Below are positions 1-8,071 of a stretch of DNA of 18,750 nucleotides, in pieces. Source of the stretch: an uncultured Bacteroidales bacterium (GTDB lineage Bacteria; Bacteroidota; Bacteroidia; Bacteroidales; P3); NCBI GenBank assembly GCA_937884485.1, contig CALGCG010000123.1, positions 1-18,750 on the forward strand. Reading direction: 5' to 3'. The stretch's first letter is position 1, and each line of letters starts with the position of its first letter. Both the position numbers and the translations under genes were made by a program. A model generated the notes under the pieces. The model did no database searches. It was not told where the DNA came from and saw nothing but the letters and a program-made list of their open reading frames with translations.

Positions 1-1026
1 GGGGTCGGTAAGGTCGTCGGCGGGCACGTAGACGGCCTGCACCGAGGTGATGGAACCGCGCTTGGTGGAGGTGATGCGCTCCTGCATCAGACCCATCTCG
101 GTGGCCAGCGTGGGCTGGTAACCCACAGCCGAGGGCATACGGCCCAGCAGGGCGCTGACCTCGGAACCGGCCTGCGTGAAACGGAAGATATTGTCGATGA
201 AGAGCAGAATGTCGCGGCCGCCGGTCTTCTCATCGCCGTCGCGGTAGTACTCTGCCAGCGTCAGGCCGGCCAGGGCCACGCGGGCGCGGGCGCCGGGGGT
301 CTCGTTCATCTGGCCGAAGACCATGGTGCACTTCGAGTCCTTCAGGGCCTCTTTGTCAATCTTGCTGAGGTCCCAGCTGCCCTCTTCCATGCTCTTCTTG
401 AACTCGTCGCCGTATTTGATAACGCCGGCCTCGATCATCTCGCGCAGCAGGTCGTTACCCTCGCGGGTACGCTCGCCGACGCCGGTGAAGACGCTCATGC
501 CGGAGTATTTCTTTGCAATGTTGTTGATAAGTTCCTGGATAAGCACCGTCTTGCCCACACCGGCGCCGCCGAAGAGGCCGATCTTGCCGCCCTTGAGGAA
601 GGGCTGGATGAGGTCGATGACCTTGATGCCGGTGTAGAGGATTTCCTGACTGGTGGAAAGGCTTTCGAACTTCGGCGGCTCGCGGTGGATGCTGTAGCGC
701 TTCTCGGTCTTGGGGGCGGGCATGCCGTCGATAGTTTCGCCGATGACGTTGAACAGGCGTCCGTTGATGTCCTCGCCCACGGGCATCGAGATGGGGCCGC
801 CGAGGGACAGCACCTCCATGCCGCGCTCCAGGCCGTCGGTGGAGTCCATGGCGATGCAGCGCATGGTATTTTCTCCGATGTCCTGCTGACATTCGAGGAT
901 AATCGTTGTGCCGTCGGGGCGATTCACGCTCAGAGCGGTGTAGATGTCGGGAAGGGCTTCGCCGTCGGGGAACGTCACGTCCACCACAGCGCCAATGATT
1001 TGCGATATTTTACCTTTCAGTTCCAT
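1..1026 (-). CDS. atpD: F1F0 ATP synthase subunit beta (partial, C-terminus cut by window edge)
   Basis: Catalytic beta subunit of the F1 sector, which makes or hydrolyses ATP at the cytoplasmic face of the membrane. Reading the minus strand gives 342 residues starting MELKGKISQIIGAVVDV, the usual beta-subunit N-terminal barrel. The Walker A loop GGAGVGKT lies at about residues 153-160, GERTREGNDL follows at about 184-193, and the Walker B stretch ILLFIDN is near 272-278. Conservation is full length with no frameshift. Bacteroidota beta subunits are about 500 residues, so roughly 160 C-terminal residues lie beyond position 1. The ATG at 1026 is supported by homology and by a strong promoter about 40 nt upstream. 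A promoter directly before atpD fits the known Bacteroidales order in which atpD heads the atp operon; the remaining atp genes would lie to the left of the window. Confidence 0.97.
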   Translation of the reverse strand, partial: MELKGKISQIIGAVVDVTFPDGEALPDIYTALSVNRPDGTTIILECQQDIGENTMRCIAMDSTDGLERGMEVLSLGGPISMPVGEDINGRLFNVIGETIDGMPAPKTEKRYSIHREPPKFESLSTSQEILYTGIKVIDLIQPFLKGGKIGLFGGAGVGKTVLIQELINNIAKKYSGMSVFTGVGERTREGNDLLREMIEAGVIKYGDEFKKSMEEGSWDLSKIDKEALKDSKCTMVFGQMNETPGARARVALAGLTLAEYYRDGDEKTGGRDILLFIDNIFRFTQAGSEVSALLGRMPSAVGYQPTLATEMGLMQERITSTKRGSITSVQAVYVPADDLTDP

Positions 1027-1060
1027 ATACTATATTGTATGCATAAATGATTACAAAAAT

Positions 1061-1098
1061 TGCGGTGCAAAGATACGAAAAATTTTCTTTGCACCGCA
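1061..1098. repeat. Perfect 12-bp inverted repeat spanning the atpD promoter
   Basis: TGCGGTGCAAAG (1061-1072) and CTTTGCACCGCA (1087-1098) are exact reverse complements separated by 14 AT-rich bases. The arms contain the -33 and -7 elements of the atpD promoter, so the promoter itself is nearly symmetric. This could be an operator for a dimeric regulator, or a consequence of two opposed promoter-like sequences. The plus strand also reads TTG-N21-TTTCTTTG, a poorer match. No regulator can be assigned. Confidence 0.8.
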
Positions 1099-1100
1099 AA
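1068..1100 (-). promoter_or_regulatory. Bacteroidota-type promoter for atpD
   Basis: On the minus strand a -33 TTTG (complement of 1097-1100) is followed by exactly 21 nt and a -7 box TATCTTTG (complement of 1068-1075). This matches the TTTG-N19-21-TAnnTTTG consensus of the Bacteroidota housekeeping sigma factor without mismatch. Transcription should begin near 1060-1063, giving a leader of about 35 nt before the ATG at 1026. The leader is AT-rich with no Shine-Dalgarno sequence, as is normal in this phylum. Confidence 0.85.
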
Positions 1101-1376
1101 TTTTTTTTATTGAAGAGCTTTTTTTTAACAATTCATGAGGCTGATGCGCTACCCGAGGCCGTGAAATGTCTTATTATTACTGTGTCATTCCGAAAGGCCC
1201 TTTCGCGCTCCAGCAAACCCTCTTTCAATTTCAAAGCGCACTTTCGCAGGTGTGCCGTCGGCATGGCCGACAACCCGCGACAGCCGTTTTCAAAATCGTT
1301 TGGGACTTTTGTGGTTATTTGTCAGCCTACAGTATCTAATGATGTTGTGTGTCATATTGAATTTGTTTTTTTGTTG
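1101..1376. other. Intergenic region between atpD promoter and tlpA-like gene
   Basis: No convincing gene, RNA gene or terminator was found. Two small hairpins occur: CGAAAG-GCC-CTTTCG at 1191-1205 and GTCGGC-ATG-GCCGAC at 1257-1271. Neither is followed by a T-run on the minus strand, so neither looks like an intrinsic terminator for the gene ending at 1377. A 43-codon minus-strand reading frame (1133-1264, ATG to TGA) exists, but nothing beyond its openness supports it. Long plus-strand openness here is the antisense of the neighbouring gene. Confidence 0.5.
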
Positions 1377-2534
1377 TTAGTCATCTTCTTTCTTCAAGGC
1401 TTTCTCCACCTCGCGGACAAGTTCTTCGCCGCGGTAGTTGCCGAGCAAGGTTCCGTCGCGGTCGATGAGGAACACCTGCGGAATGGATTGCAGTCCGTAG
1501 TGGTCGGACGAAAACGATGTTGTGTCGATGATTTGCGGGTATGGTATGCCGAGCTGCTTGGAGGCTTTCTCATGTTCGGGAATTCGGTCGCTCACATCAA
1601 CACCCACGACAACAAAGTCTTTGCCTCCGTGCTTTTGGTACAGCGGTATCAGTACATCCGTGATTTCTTTCCTGCACGGACCGCACCACGATGCCCAAAA
1701 GTCGACAACTGCCACTTTGCCGCCAATCAGTTGGCTCAGCTTGACTGGCTGCATTGTGGGGTAGTTCAGCGCCGGAATGTCGGTGTATTGCTTGCCCTGC
1801 GACACGTTTTGCTGCGCATGGCCGAAACGCATATAGTATTGCACACTTTCGTTGTTCTTCACGATTGGCGATGCTACGGAATAGGCCGAATCAATCCGTG
1901 GCCACCGGCTATGCACCGTGTCGGAATACAACTTGTCGAATTCCAACGCCCATTGTGCCAGTCGCGCAAATATGTATGCTCCGACAGCGTTGTCGGAATT
2001 GCTGGTGTAAATATCCCACGCGGTGGTATCCATGAGTTTAAGACGGGCGGCAAGCACCTTTTTCTGCTGTTGCTCCAGTTCGGCACGTTTCTTATTGGAC
2101 GGATGCCCGAAATGGATTGACTCGTACAGCCGTTCCAATTCGCGGTCAATGTTTTCTTGAGGAGTGCCGAAAAGGTAAAGCTGTTCGTTGATTGGCGACC
2201 CTGTGGCAGTGCATTTGGCCAAGTCGAGCGTCACATTCATACCCGGCTCAACCACAAGCGGCAGTTTGTCCCAATCTTCGCCATACATCACCGTCGCCAT
2301 GAAAGAAGTGTCGCTGCTGCCTGTCAACGAGAACTTCCCCCACTTGACGAGCGTGGAATCAAGGTAAATCCACCCATTGGAATTCACCAGCCACACTGTG
2401 TCGCCGTTGTTGCGGAAGCTTGCGGAGCCGTTGACAGTGAATGTCCCGTTGGCGGTGTTTGAGATTGATGCATTCTGGCAGCTGACAGTAAGTGTCAGCA
2501 GCATTGACAGCATCATCAGAGTTATTCTCTTCAT
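1377..2534 (-). CDS. TlpA/ResA-like thiol-disulfide oxidoreductase lipoprotein with N-terminal DUF4369-like domain
   Basis: A 385-residue predicted lipoprotein. The first 18 residues form a hydrophobic signal ending in lipobox LTVSC, so Cys19 would be acylated. Residues about 25-110 resemble the DUF4369 beta domain that precedes many Bacteroidota TlpA-like proteins. A helical spacer follows, and then a thioredoxin fold (about 255-385) with the redox motif WCGPC at 283-287 and the cis-proline loop SIPQ around Pro352. Expected role: reducing or shuffling periplasmic disulfides, for example in cytochrome maturation or envelope stress; the substrate cannot be inferred. The gene stands alone, with the atpD promoter 277 nt downstream and tandem terminators upstream. 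Its own promoter is unclear: TAATATTTG at about 2603-2611 (minus strand) is a near -7 match without a good -33. Confidence 0.9.
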   Translation of the reverse strand: MKRITLMMLSMLLTLTVSCQNASISNTANGTFTVNGSASFRNNGDTVWLVNSNGWIYLDSTLVKWGKFSLTGSSDTSFMATVMYGEDWDKLPLVVEPGMNVTLDLAKCTATGSPINEQLYLFGTPQENIDRELERLYESIHFGHPSNKKRAELEQQQKKVLAARLKLMDTTAWDIYTSNSDNAVGAYIFARLAQWALEFDKLYSDTVHSRWPRIDSAYSVASPIVKNNESVQYYMRFGHAQQNVSQGKQYTDIPALNYPTMQPVKLSQLIGGKVAVVDFWASWCGPCRKEITDVLIPLYQKHGGKDFVVVGVDVSDRIPEHEKASKQLGIPYPQIIDTTSFSSDHYGLQSIPQVFLIDRDGTLLGNYRGEELVREVEKALKKEDD

Positions 2535-2620
2535 TGCTTATGTTAGTTTTTGTTGTTATACATTTCGGGTTGTTCTACTATTATAATTGCACAAAGGGGG
2601 TCAAATATTACAGGTTGTTG

Positions 2621-2646
2621 AAAAAAAAACGCCGCAGCATTGCGGC
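2621..2646 (-). terminator. Second intrinsic terminator downstream of hppA
   Basis: On the minus strand a GCCGCA-ATGC-TGCGGC stem-loop (2631-2646) is followed, after one G, by nine consecutive T (complement of 2621-2629). It lies about 50 nt beyond the first hppA terminator and directly upstream of the tlpA-like gene, so it would back up termination and insulate that gene. Confidence 0.7.
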
Positions 2647-2667
2647 AGGTGCAGGCAAATAATACAC

Positions 2668-2710
2668 AAAAAAATCGGACTGGCAAAAATTTTTCTTTCT
2701 GCCAGTCCGA
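2668..2710 (-). terminator. Intrinsic terminator of hppA
   Basis: A perfect 11-bp stem TCGGACTGGCA / TGCCAGTCCGA (2675-2685 and 2700-2710) encloses a 14-nt loop. On the minus strand it is followed at once by seven T (complement of 2668-2674). It begins about 55 nt after the hppA stop codon and is the clear end of that transcript. Confidence 0.85.
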
Positions 2711-2731
2711 AGTCCGTATACGGAGTATTGT

Positions 2732-2763
2732 CTTAACTACTTAACTTCTTAACTACTTAACTC
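2732..2763. repeat. Four tandem 8-bp repeats CTTAACTN next to the hppA stop codon
   Basis: The units start at 2732, 2740, 2748 and 2756 and read CTTAACTA, CTTAACTT, CTTAACTA, CTTAACTC. The array ends one base before the hppA stop codon (2765-2767), so it lies in the 3' untranslated part of the hppA mRNA. No function is evident. It is one of several simple repeats in this window that adjoin or enter genes. Confidence 0.8.
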
Positions 2764-2764
2764 C

Positions 2765-5179
<2,415 letters not shown>

Positions 5180-5221
5180 ATTGAATAATTTTAGTTTGTG
5201 TTTCGTTCAAAAATTGACCTA

Positions 5222-5252
5222 CAAATATATGTATTTTTGTTAAAATACCAAA
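5222..5252 (-). promoter_or_regulatory. Bacteroidota-type promoter for hppA
   Basis: On the minus strand TTTG (complement of 5249-5252) is followed by 19 nt and TATATTTG (complement of 5222-5229), an exact match to TTTG-N19-21-TAnnTTTG. The start of transcription should lie near 5215, about 35 nt upstream of the hppA ATG at 5179. The leader is AT-rich and has no Shine-Dalgarno sequence. Confidence 0.8.
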
Positions 5253-5310
5253 AAAAACTTTTCCACTTGCATGTTTTTTTTTCGTCCCGCGCCCGTCCCT
5301 TCCTCGCCCT

Positions 5311-5454
5311 CTCTTCGCCCCGGCTTCGGCCCTTCTCATATAGTTCACATATAGTTCTTATATAGTTCTTATATGCGGTATATAGGAACTATATAAGAAC
5401 TATATGTGAACGATATAAGAACTATATAAGAAGGGCCGAATAAGGGGCGAAGAG
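5311..5454. repeat. Large palindromic element with iterated 11-bp units, copy 1
   Basis: Outer arms CTCTTCGCCCC (5311-5321) and GGGGCGAAGAG (5444-5454) pair perfectly, as do TTCGGCCCTTCT (5325-5336) and AGAAGGGCCGAA (5429-5440). Inside are direct 11-bp repeats AGTTCTTATAT on the left (starting 5342, 5353, 5364; the first a variant). Their reverse complements ATATAAGAACT lie on the right (starting 5380, 5391, 5402, 5413; two are variants), around a 5-bp centre GCGGT at 5375-5379. The right side has one more unit than the left. The whole could form a hairpin or cruciform of about 140 nt. A second copy of the family begins at 18651. Confidence 0.9.
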
Positions 5455-5557
5455 GGTACGGCGAAACCACGGCGGCGGAACGGCAGGGCGGGGGAGCGGT
5501 TCGGGGGTCGGCGGGAGGGTGTTGATATTTTTTTTTTATTATATTGAAAAAAATGTG

Positions 5558-5565
5558 TATTTTTG
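5558..5565 (+). promoter_or_regulatory. Putative -7 element of the pyrE promoter
   Basis: TATTTTTG at 5558-5565 matches the Bacteroidota -7 consensus TAnnTTTG. No good TTTG lies 19-21 nt upstream; that stretch is a long T/A run. Transcription from here would start at about 5570-5573, which coincides with the first pyrE ATG (5570) and lies about 16 nt before the second (5588). The mRNA would therefore be leaderless or nearly so, or translation starts at 5588. Confidence 0.5.
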
Positions 5566-5569
5566 CAGC

Positions 5570-6232
5570 ATGATTACTAACAAAGACATGGCTGCACAGA
5601 CGGCCGAATTCTTATTGACAGTGAAAGCGGTAAAGCTCAACGAGGAGCATCCTTTCACATGGGCCTCGGGCCGAAAATCACCGATTTATTGCGATAACCG
5701 GGTGACGTTGTCGTACCCGGAAATCAGGACTTTTATCCGCCAGCGCTTTTCCGAGATAGTGAACGACACGTGGGGCGATGTGGACGTGATAGCGGGCGTG
5801 GCCACGGGTGGCATAGCGCAGGGAGCGCTTGTGGCCCAGGAACTTGGCAAGCCGTTCGTGTATGTGCGTTCGGAGCAGAAGAGCCACGGCCTGACGAACC
5901 AGATCGAGGGCGAGATCCACGAGGGCCAGTCCGTCGTGGTCATCGAGGACCTTGTGTCGACGGGCAAGAGCTCGCTCATCGCCGTCAAGGCCCTGCGCGA
6001 GAAGGGCTGCGTGGTGAAAGGCATGGTGGCCATCTTCAGCTATGGTCTCCAGGTTGCCGCCGACAACTTCAAGAAGGAGGACGTGGAGCTCTTCACCCTG
6101 ACGGACTACGACACGCTGGTTGGCGTTGCCAAGGAGCGCGAGTACATACGCCCCGAGGCCATGGAAAGCCTGGCCAAGTGGCGCCTCAACCCCGAGCAGT
6201 GGAGCCTGGACCACGGCGAGAAAAAGGACTAA
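5570..6232 (+). CDS. pyrE: Orotate phosphoribosyltransferase
   Basis: Catalyses orotate + PRPP to OMP + PPi, the fifth step of de novo UMP synthesis, in the cytoplasm. The 220-residue product has the typical PyrE stretch FTWASGRKSPIYCDNR (29-44), the catalytic loop with KSHG (104-107), and the PRPP-binding motif VVVIEDLVSTGKS (122-134). Length fits the family (about 210-220). The frame is open upstream to 5519, but those residues are encoded by the promoter-like T-rich stretch. The ATG at 5570 or the one at 5588 (MAAQTAEFLL) is the likely start; the homologous helix begins close to the latter. It is the first gene of a long same-strand run and is divergent from hppA. The PPi it releases is a substrate for the neighbouring pyrophosphatase. 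Confidence 0.95.
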   Translation: MITNKDMAAQTAEFLLTVKAVKLNEEHPFTWASGRKSPIYCDNRVTLSYPEIRTFIRQRFSEIVNDTWGDVDVIAGVATGGIAQGALVAQELGKPFVYVRSEQKSHGLTNQIEGEIHEGQSVVVIEDLVSTGKSSLIAVKALREKGCVVKGMVAIFSYGLQVAADNFKKEDVELFTLTDYDTLVGVAKEREYIRPEAMESLAKWRLNPEQWSLDHGEKKD

Positions 6233-6253
6233 CGGCATAAAGAACAGAGGCAG

Positions 6254-7045
6254 ATGGCTAAAGCGTTCATAGGACTTATAGGGCTTCTATGGCTTATAGG
6301 GCCTATAGCACTTCGCGCCCAGGACAGCATACTGCGTGTGCAGGTGGCCGAGGGTGTGGAGATGGAGATGGTGTGGGTGGAAGGCGGCAGTTTCACCATG
6401 GGCAGCAATGCCACGCCCAAGGGGGTGAAGCTGACCTACGCCCTGGCGCGTCCCGAGCACCGTGTGTCGCTCGACGGCTATTTCATTGGCCGGTACGAGG
6501 TTACGCAGGCGGTGTGGAAAGCTGTGATGGGCGACAACCCGTCGAAGTTCAAGGGCGACAGCCTGCCGGTGGAGTGCATCTCGTGGAGCGAGGCGCAGCA
6601 GTTCGCCATACGGCTCAGCCAGCTGACCGGGCGCCGCTTCCGCCTGCCCAGCGAGGCCGAGTGGGAGTACGCCGCCCGTGGCGGCAGTCGCAGCCAGCGC
6701 CACCCCTATGCAGGATGCAACCGCAGCCAGCTGGACAACCACGCCTGGTACTGTGTGAACAGCGACGGCGCCACGCATCCCGTCGGCCGTCTGGGGTCCA
6801 ACGAGTTGGGACTCTACGACATGAGCGGCAACGTGGCCGAATGGTGCCAGGACTGGGTGGAGGCCTATTCTCCCGACGAGCAGACCAACCCCCGTGGCCC
6901 CAAACAGGGCGAGAACCGTGTGCTCCGCGGCGGCCACTACAACAGCACCTCGGCGGCCTGCACCGTCTACGACCGCGGATGGTACCTGCCGAGCGGCAAG
7001 TACGAGCTCTACGGGCTGAGGGTCGTGATGGAAAAGGACGAATGA
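6254..7045 (+). CDS. Secreted SUMF1/FGE-sulfatase-fold protein, probably not a functional formylglycine-generating enzyme
   Basis: A 263-residue protein with a signal peptide (residues 1-22, cleavage likely after LRAQ) and one complete SUMF1-type C-type-lectin-like domain. Visible landmarks are WVEGGSFTMGS (41-51), GRYEVTQAVWKAVMGDNPS (79-97), FRLPSEAEWEYAARGG (129-144), ELGLYDMSGNVAEWCQDW (184-201) and RVLRGGHYN (222-230). True FGEs have RGGSW-x-C-x4-C, where the two Cys bind copper. Here the first is Ser231 and only Cys236 remains, so sulfatase activation is unlikely. Such proteins are common in Bacteroidota as structural or ligand-binding modules, for example in gliding and T9SS (GldK-like), but the specific role is unknown. 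The gene starts 21 nt after pyrE. The signal peptide coding region is built from a short DNA repeat. Confidence 0.88.
   Translation: MAKAFIGLIGLLWLIGPIALRAQDSILRVQVAEGVEMEMVWVEGGSFTMGSNATPKGVKLTYALARPEHRVSLDGYFIGRYEVTQAVWKAVMGDNPSKFKGDSLPVECISWSEAQQFAIRLSQLTGRRFRLPSEAEWEYAARGGSRSQRHPYAGCNRSQLDNHAWYCVNSDGATHPVGRLGSNELGLYDMSGNVAEWCQDWVEAYSPDEQTNPRGPKQGENRVLRGGHYNSTSAACTVYDRGWYLPSGKYELYGLRVVMEKDE
6269..6307 (+). repeat. Degenerate (CTTATAGGG)n repeat encoding a signal peptide core
   Basis: Within 6269-6307 the motif (A/C)TATAGG or its relatives recurs about every 9-11 nt: CATAGGACTT, ATAGGGCTTC, TATGGCTT, ATAGGGCCT, ATAG. Translated, it gives the hydrophobic run IGLIGLLWLIGPIA. The repeat lies entirely inside the coding sequence just after the start codon. 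Confidence 0.65.
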
Positions 7046-7076
7046 GGCAAGAGACATGAATACTGACGTATGAGGT

Positions 7077-7607
7077 ATGAAGGTTAAAGACAAGGATTTT
7101 GAACTGTATATCACCGAGGGCGAGATTGCCAAGGTGGTGGAGCGGCTGGCCGGAGAGGTGAGCCGCGACTATCGTAATGGCGACCTCCTTGTCTGTCCGG
7201 TGCTTACGGGAGCGTTCCTGTTTGCTGCCGACCTTGTGCGCCGGCTGACGGTCCCCAGCGAGGTGTGCTTCGTGAAGTACGCCTCCTACAGCGGCATGAG
7301 CAGCACCGGCACGGTGACGGGCCAGCTGCCCTTCCCCCCGAAGGTGGAGGGCAGGGATGTGCTGATAGTGGAGGATGTGGTCGATTCGGGCCTCTCGATG
7401 CGCTACATGCTCGACGCTTTGCAGGCGCTGCATCCGCGCAGCGTGAAGGTGTGCACCCTCTTTTTCAAGCCCGGAGCCTTCCAAGGGGGCTACCGCGTGG
7501 ACTATGTGGGAAAGGAAATCGGCAACGAGTTCATCGTGGGCTACGGCATGGACTACGACGAGGAAGGGCGCACGTTGGGTGCGGTGTACAGAGTGGCGGA
7601 AGGGTAG
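7077..7607 (+). CDS. hpt: Hypoxanthine phosphoribosyltransferase
   Basis: Purine salvage: hypoxanthine (and often guanine) + PRPP to IMP (GMP) + PPi, in the cytoplasm. The 176-residue product matches the family length. It shows CPVLTGAFLFAADLVRRL (40-57), the flexible-loop region FVKYASYSGMSSTG (65-78), the PRPP-binding motif VLIVEDVVDSGLSM (95-108) with its acidic pair Glu99-Asp100, and the C-terminal base-binding segment FIVGYGMDYDEEGR (152-165). The ATG at 7077 is preceded by the short duplication GTATGAG-GTATGAA. There is a 31-nt gap to the upstream gene, so it is probably co-transcribed with pyrE. Purine salvage and pyrimidine synthesis genes flanking a secreted SUMF1 protein is a mixed operon without obvious logic beyond shared PRPP/PPi metabolism. 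Confidence 0.95.
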   Translation: MKVKDKDFELYITEGEIAKVVERLAGEVSRDYRNGDLLVCPVLTGAFLFAADLVRRLTVPSEVCFVKYASYSGMSSTGTVTGQLPFPPKVEGRDVLIVEDVVDSGLSMRYMLDALQALHPRSVKVCTLFFKPGAFQGGYRVDYVGKEIGNEFIVGYGMDYDEEGRTLGAVYRVAEG

Positions 7608-7646
7608 AGGAGGTCAATGATTAGCGTTTATAAGTGTTAAGTGTAT

Positions 7647-8033
7647 ATGAAAAAAATGAAAAAGAACAGGTTGTGGATGGCTGTGCTGGCAGCGATGCTG
7701 CTGTGGGGATGCGGCGAGAAGGACCACCTGGAGGTGGATCCCAGCGAGCTGTATGGCGCATGGGTGCAGTCAGGCAGCGAATACTACTGGACGTTCAACA
7801 GCGACGGCACAGGGAGTTTGGTGAACCGCGGCGAGGTGGCGGAAGGCGACGATGAGAACGGCGATTTCACCTGGAGCCTGAGCGACGGCGACCAGCTGCT
7901 GGCGGAGTTCCGCGGCAGCGGAGAGCTGGGAGGCATATACATCGCAAAACAGTATACTATCACTGAGATAACGGCTACGGCATTGCGATGGGAGGATGTC
8001 TACGGGCGGACGACGAGCCTGGAGAGGATATGA
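7647..8033 (+). CDS. Small lipocalin-like lipoprotein
   Basis: A 128-residue predicted lipoprotein. The lysine-rich start MKKMKKNR and a hydrophobic stretch end in LLWGC, so Cys22 would be the acylated residue. The rest resembles the small lipocalin-like (calycin) domain common in Bacteroidales lipoproteins: the opening pattern LYGAW (about 37-41), then YWTFNSDGTGS, FTWSLSDGDQL, and a closing YTITEIT...RWEDVYGRTTSLERI. Predicted location is the periplasmic face or outer membrane. The ligand is unknown. The ATG at 7647 is chosen over GTG at 7641 because GTG adds only two residues, and ATG is followed at once by a typical signal peptide. It lies between hpt (39-nt gap) and the AsmA-family gene (38-nt gap), likely in one transcript. 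Confidence 0.85.
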   Translation: MKKMKKNRLWMAVLAAMLLWGCGEKDHLEVDPSELYGAWVQSGSEYYWTFNSDGTGSLVNRGEVAEGDDENGDFTWSLSDGDQLLAEFRGSGELGGIYIAKQYTITEITATALRWEDVYGRTTSLERI

Positions 8034-8071
8034 GGAGCTTTAGTATATAGTGATTAGAGTTATCGAGGATT

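Larger units (their letters stand above)
5180..5569. other. Divergent hppA-pyrE intergenic region
   Basis: From left to right this 390-nt region holds the hppA leader and promoter (to 5252), a T-rich then C-rich spacer (5253-5310), a large palindromic repeat (5311-5454), a GC-rich purine-biased spacer (5455-5519) and an AT-rich stretch with the pyrE -7 element. The palindrome therefore sits between two divergent promoters, where it cannot act as a terminator for either flanking gene. No small gene or RNA gene was recognised. Confidence 0.7.

Noticed and set aside
1047..2120. 357-codon plus-strand frame running from the atpD upstream region through the tlpA-like gene
   Set aside because: It begins in promoter sequence, has no motif, and is antisense to a thioredoxin-fold gene with lipobox and WCGPC.
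5342..5423. Iterated 11-bp units as a CRISPR array
   Set aside because: The units are contiguous with no unique spacers, are far too short, and are arranged as an inverted repeat; no cas genes are near.
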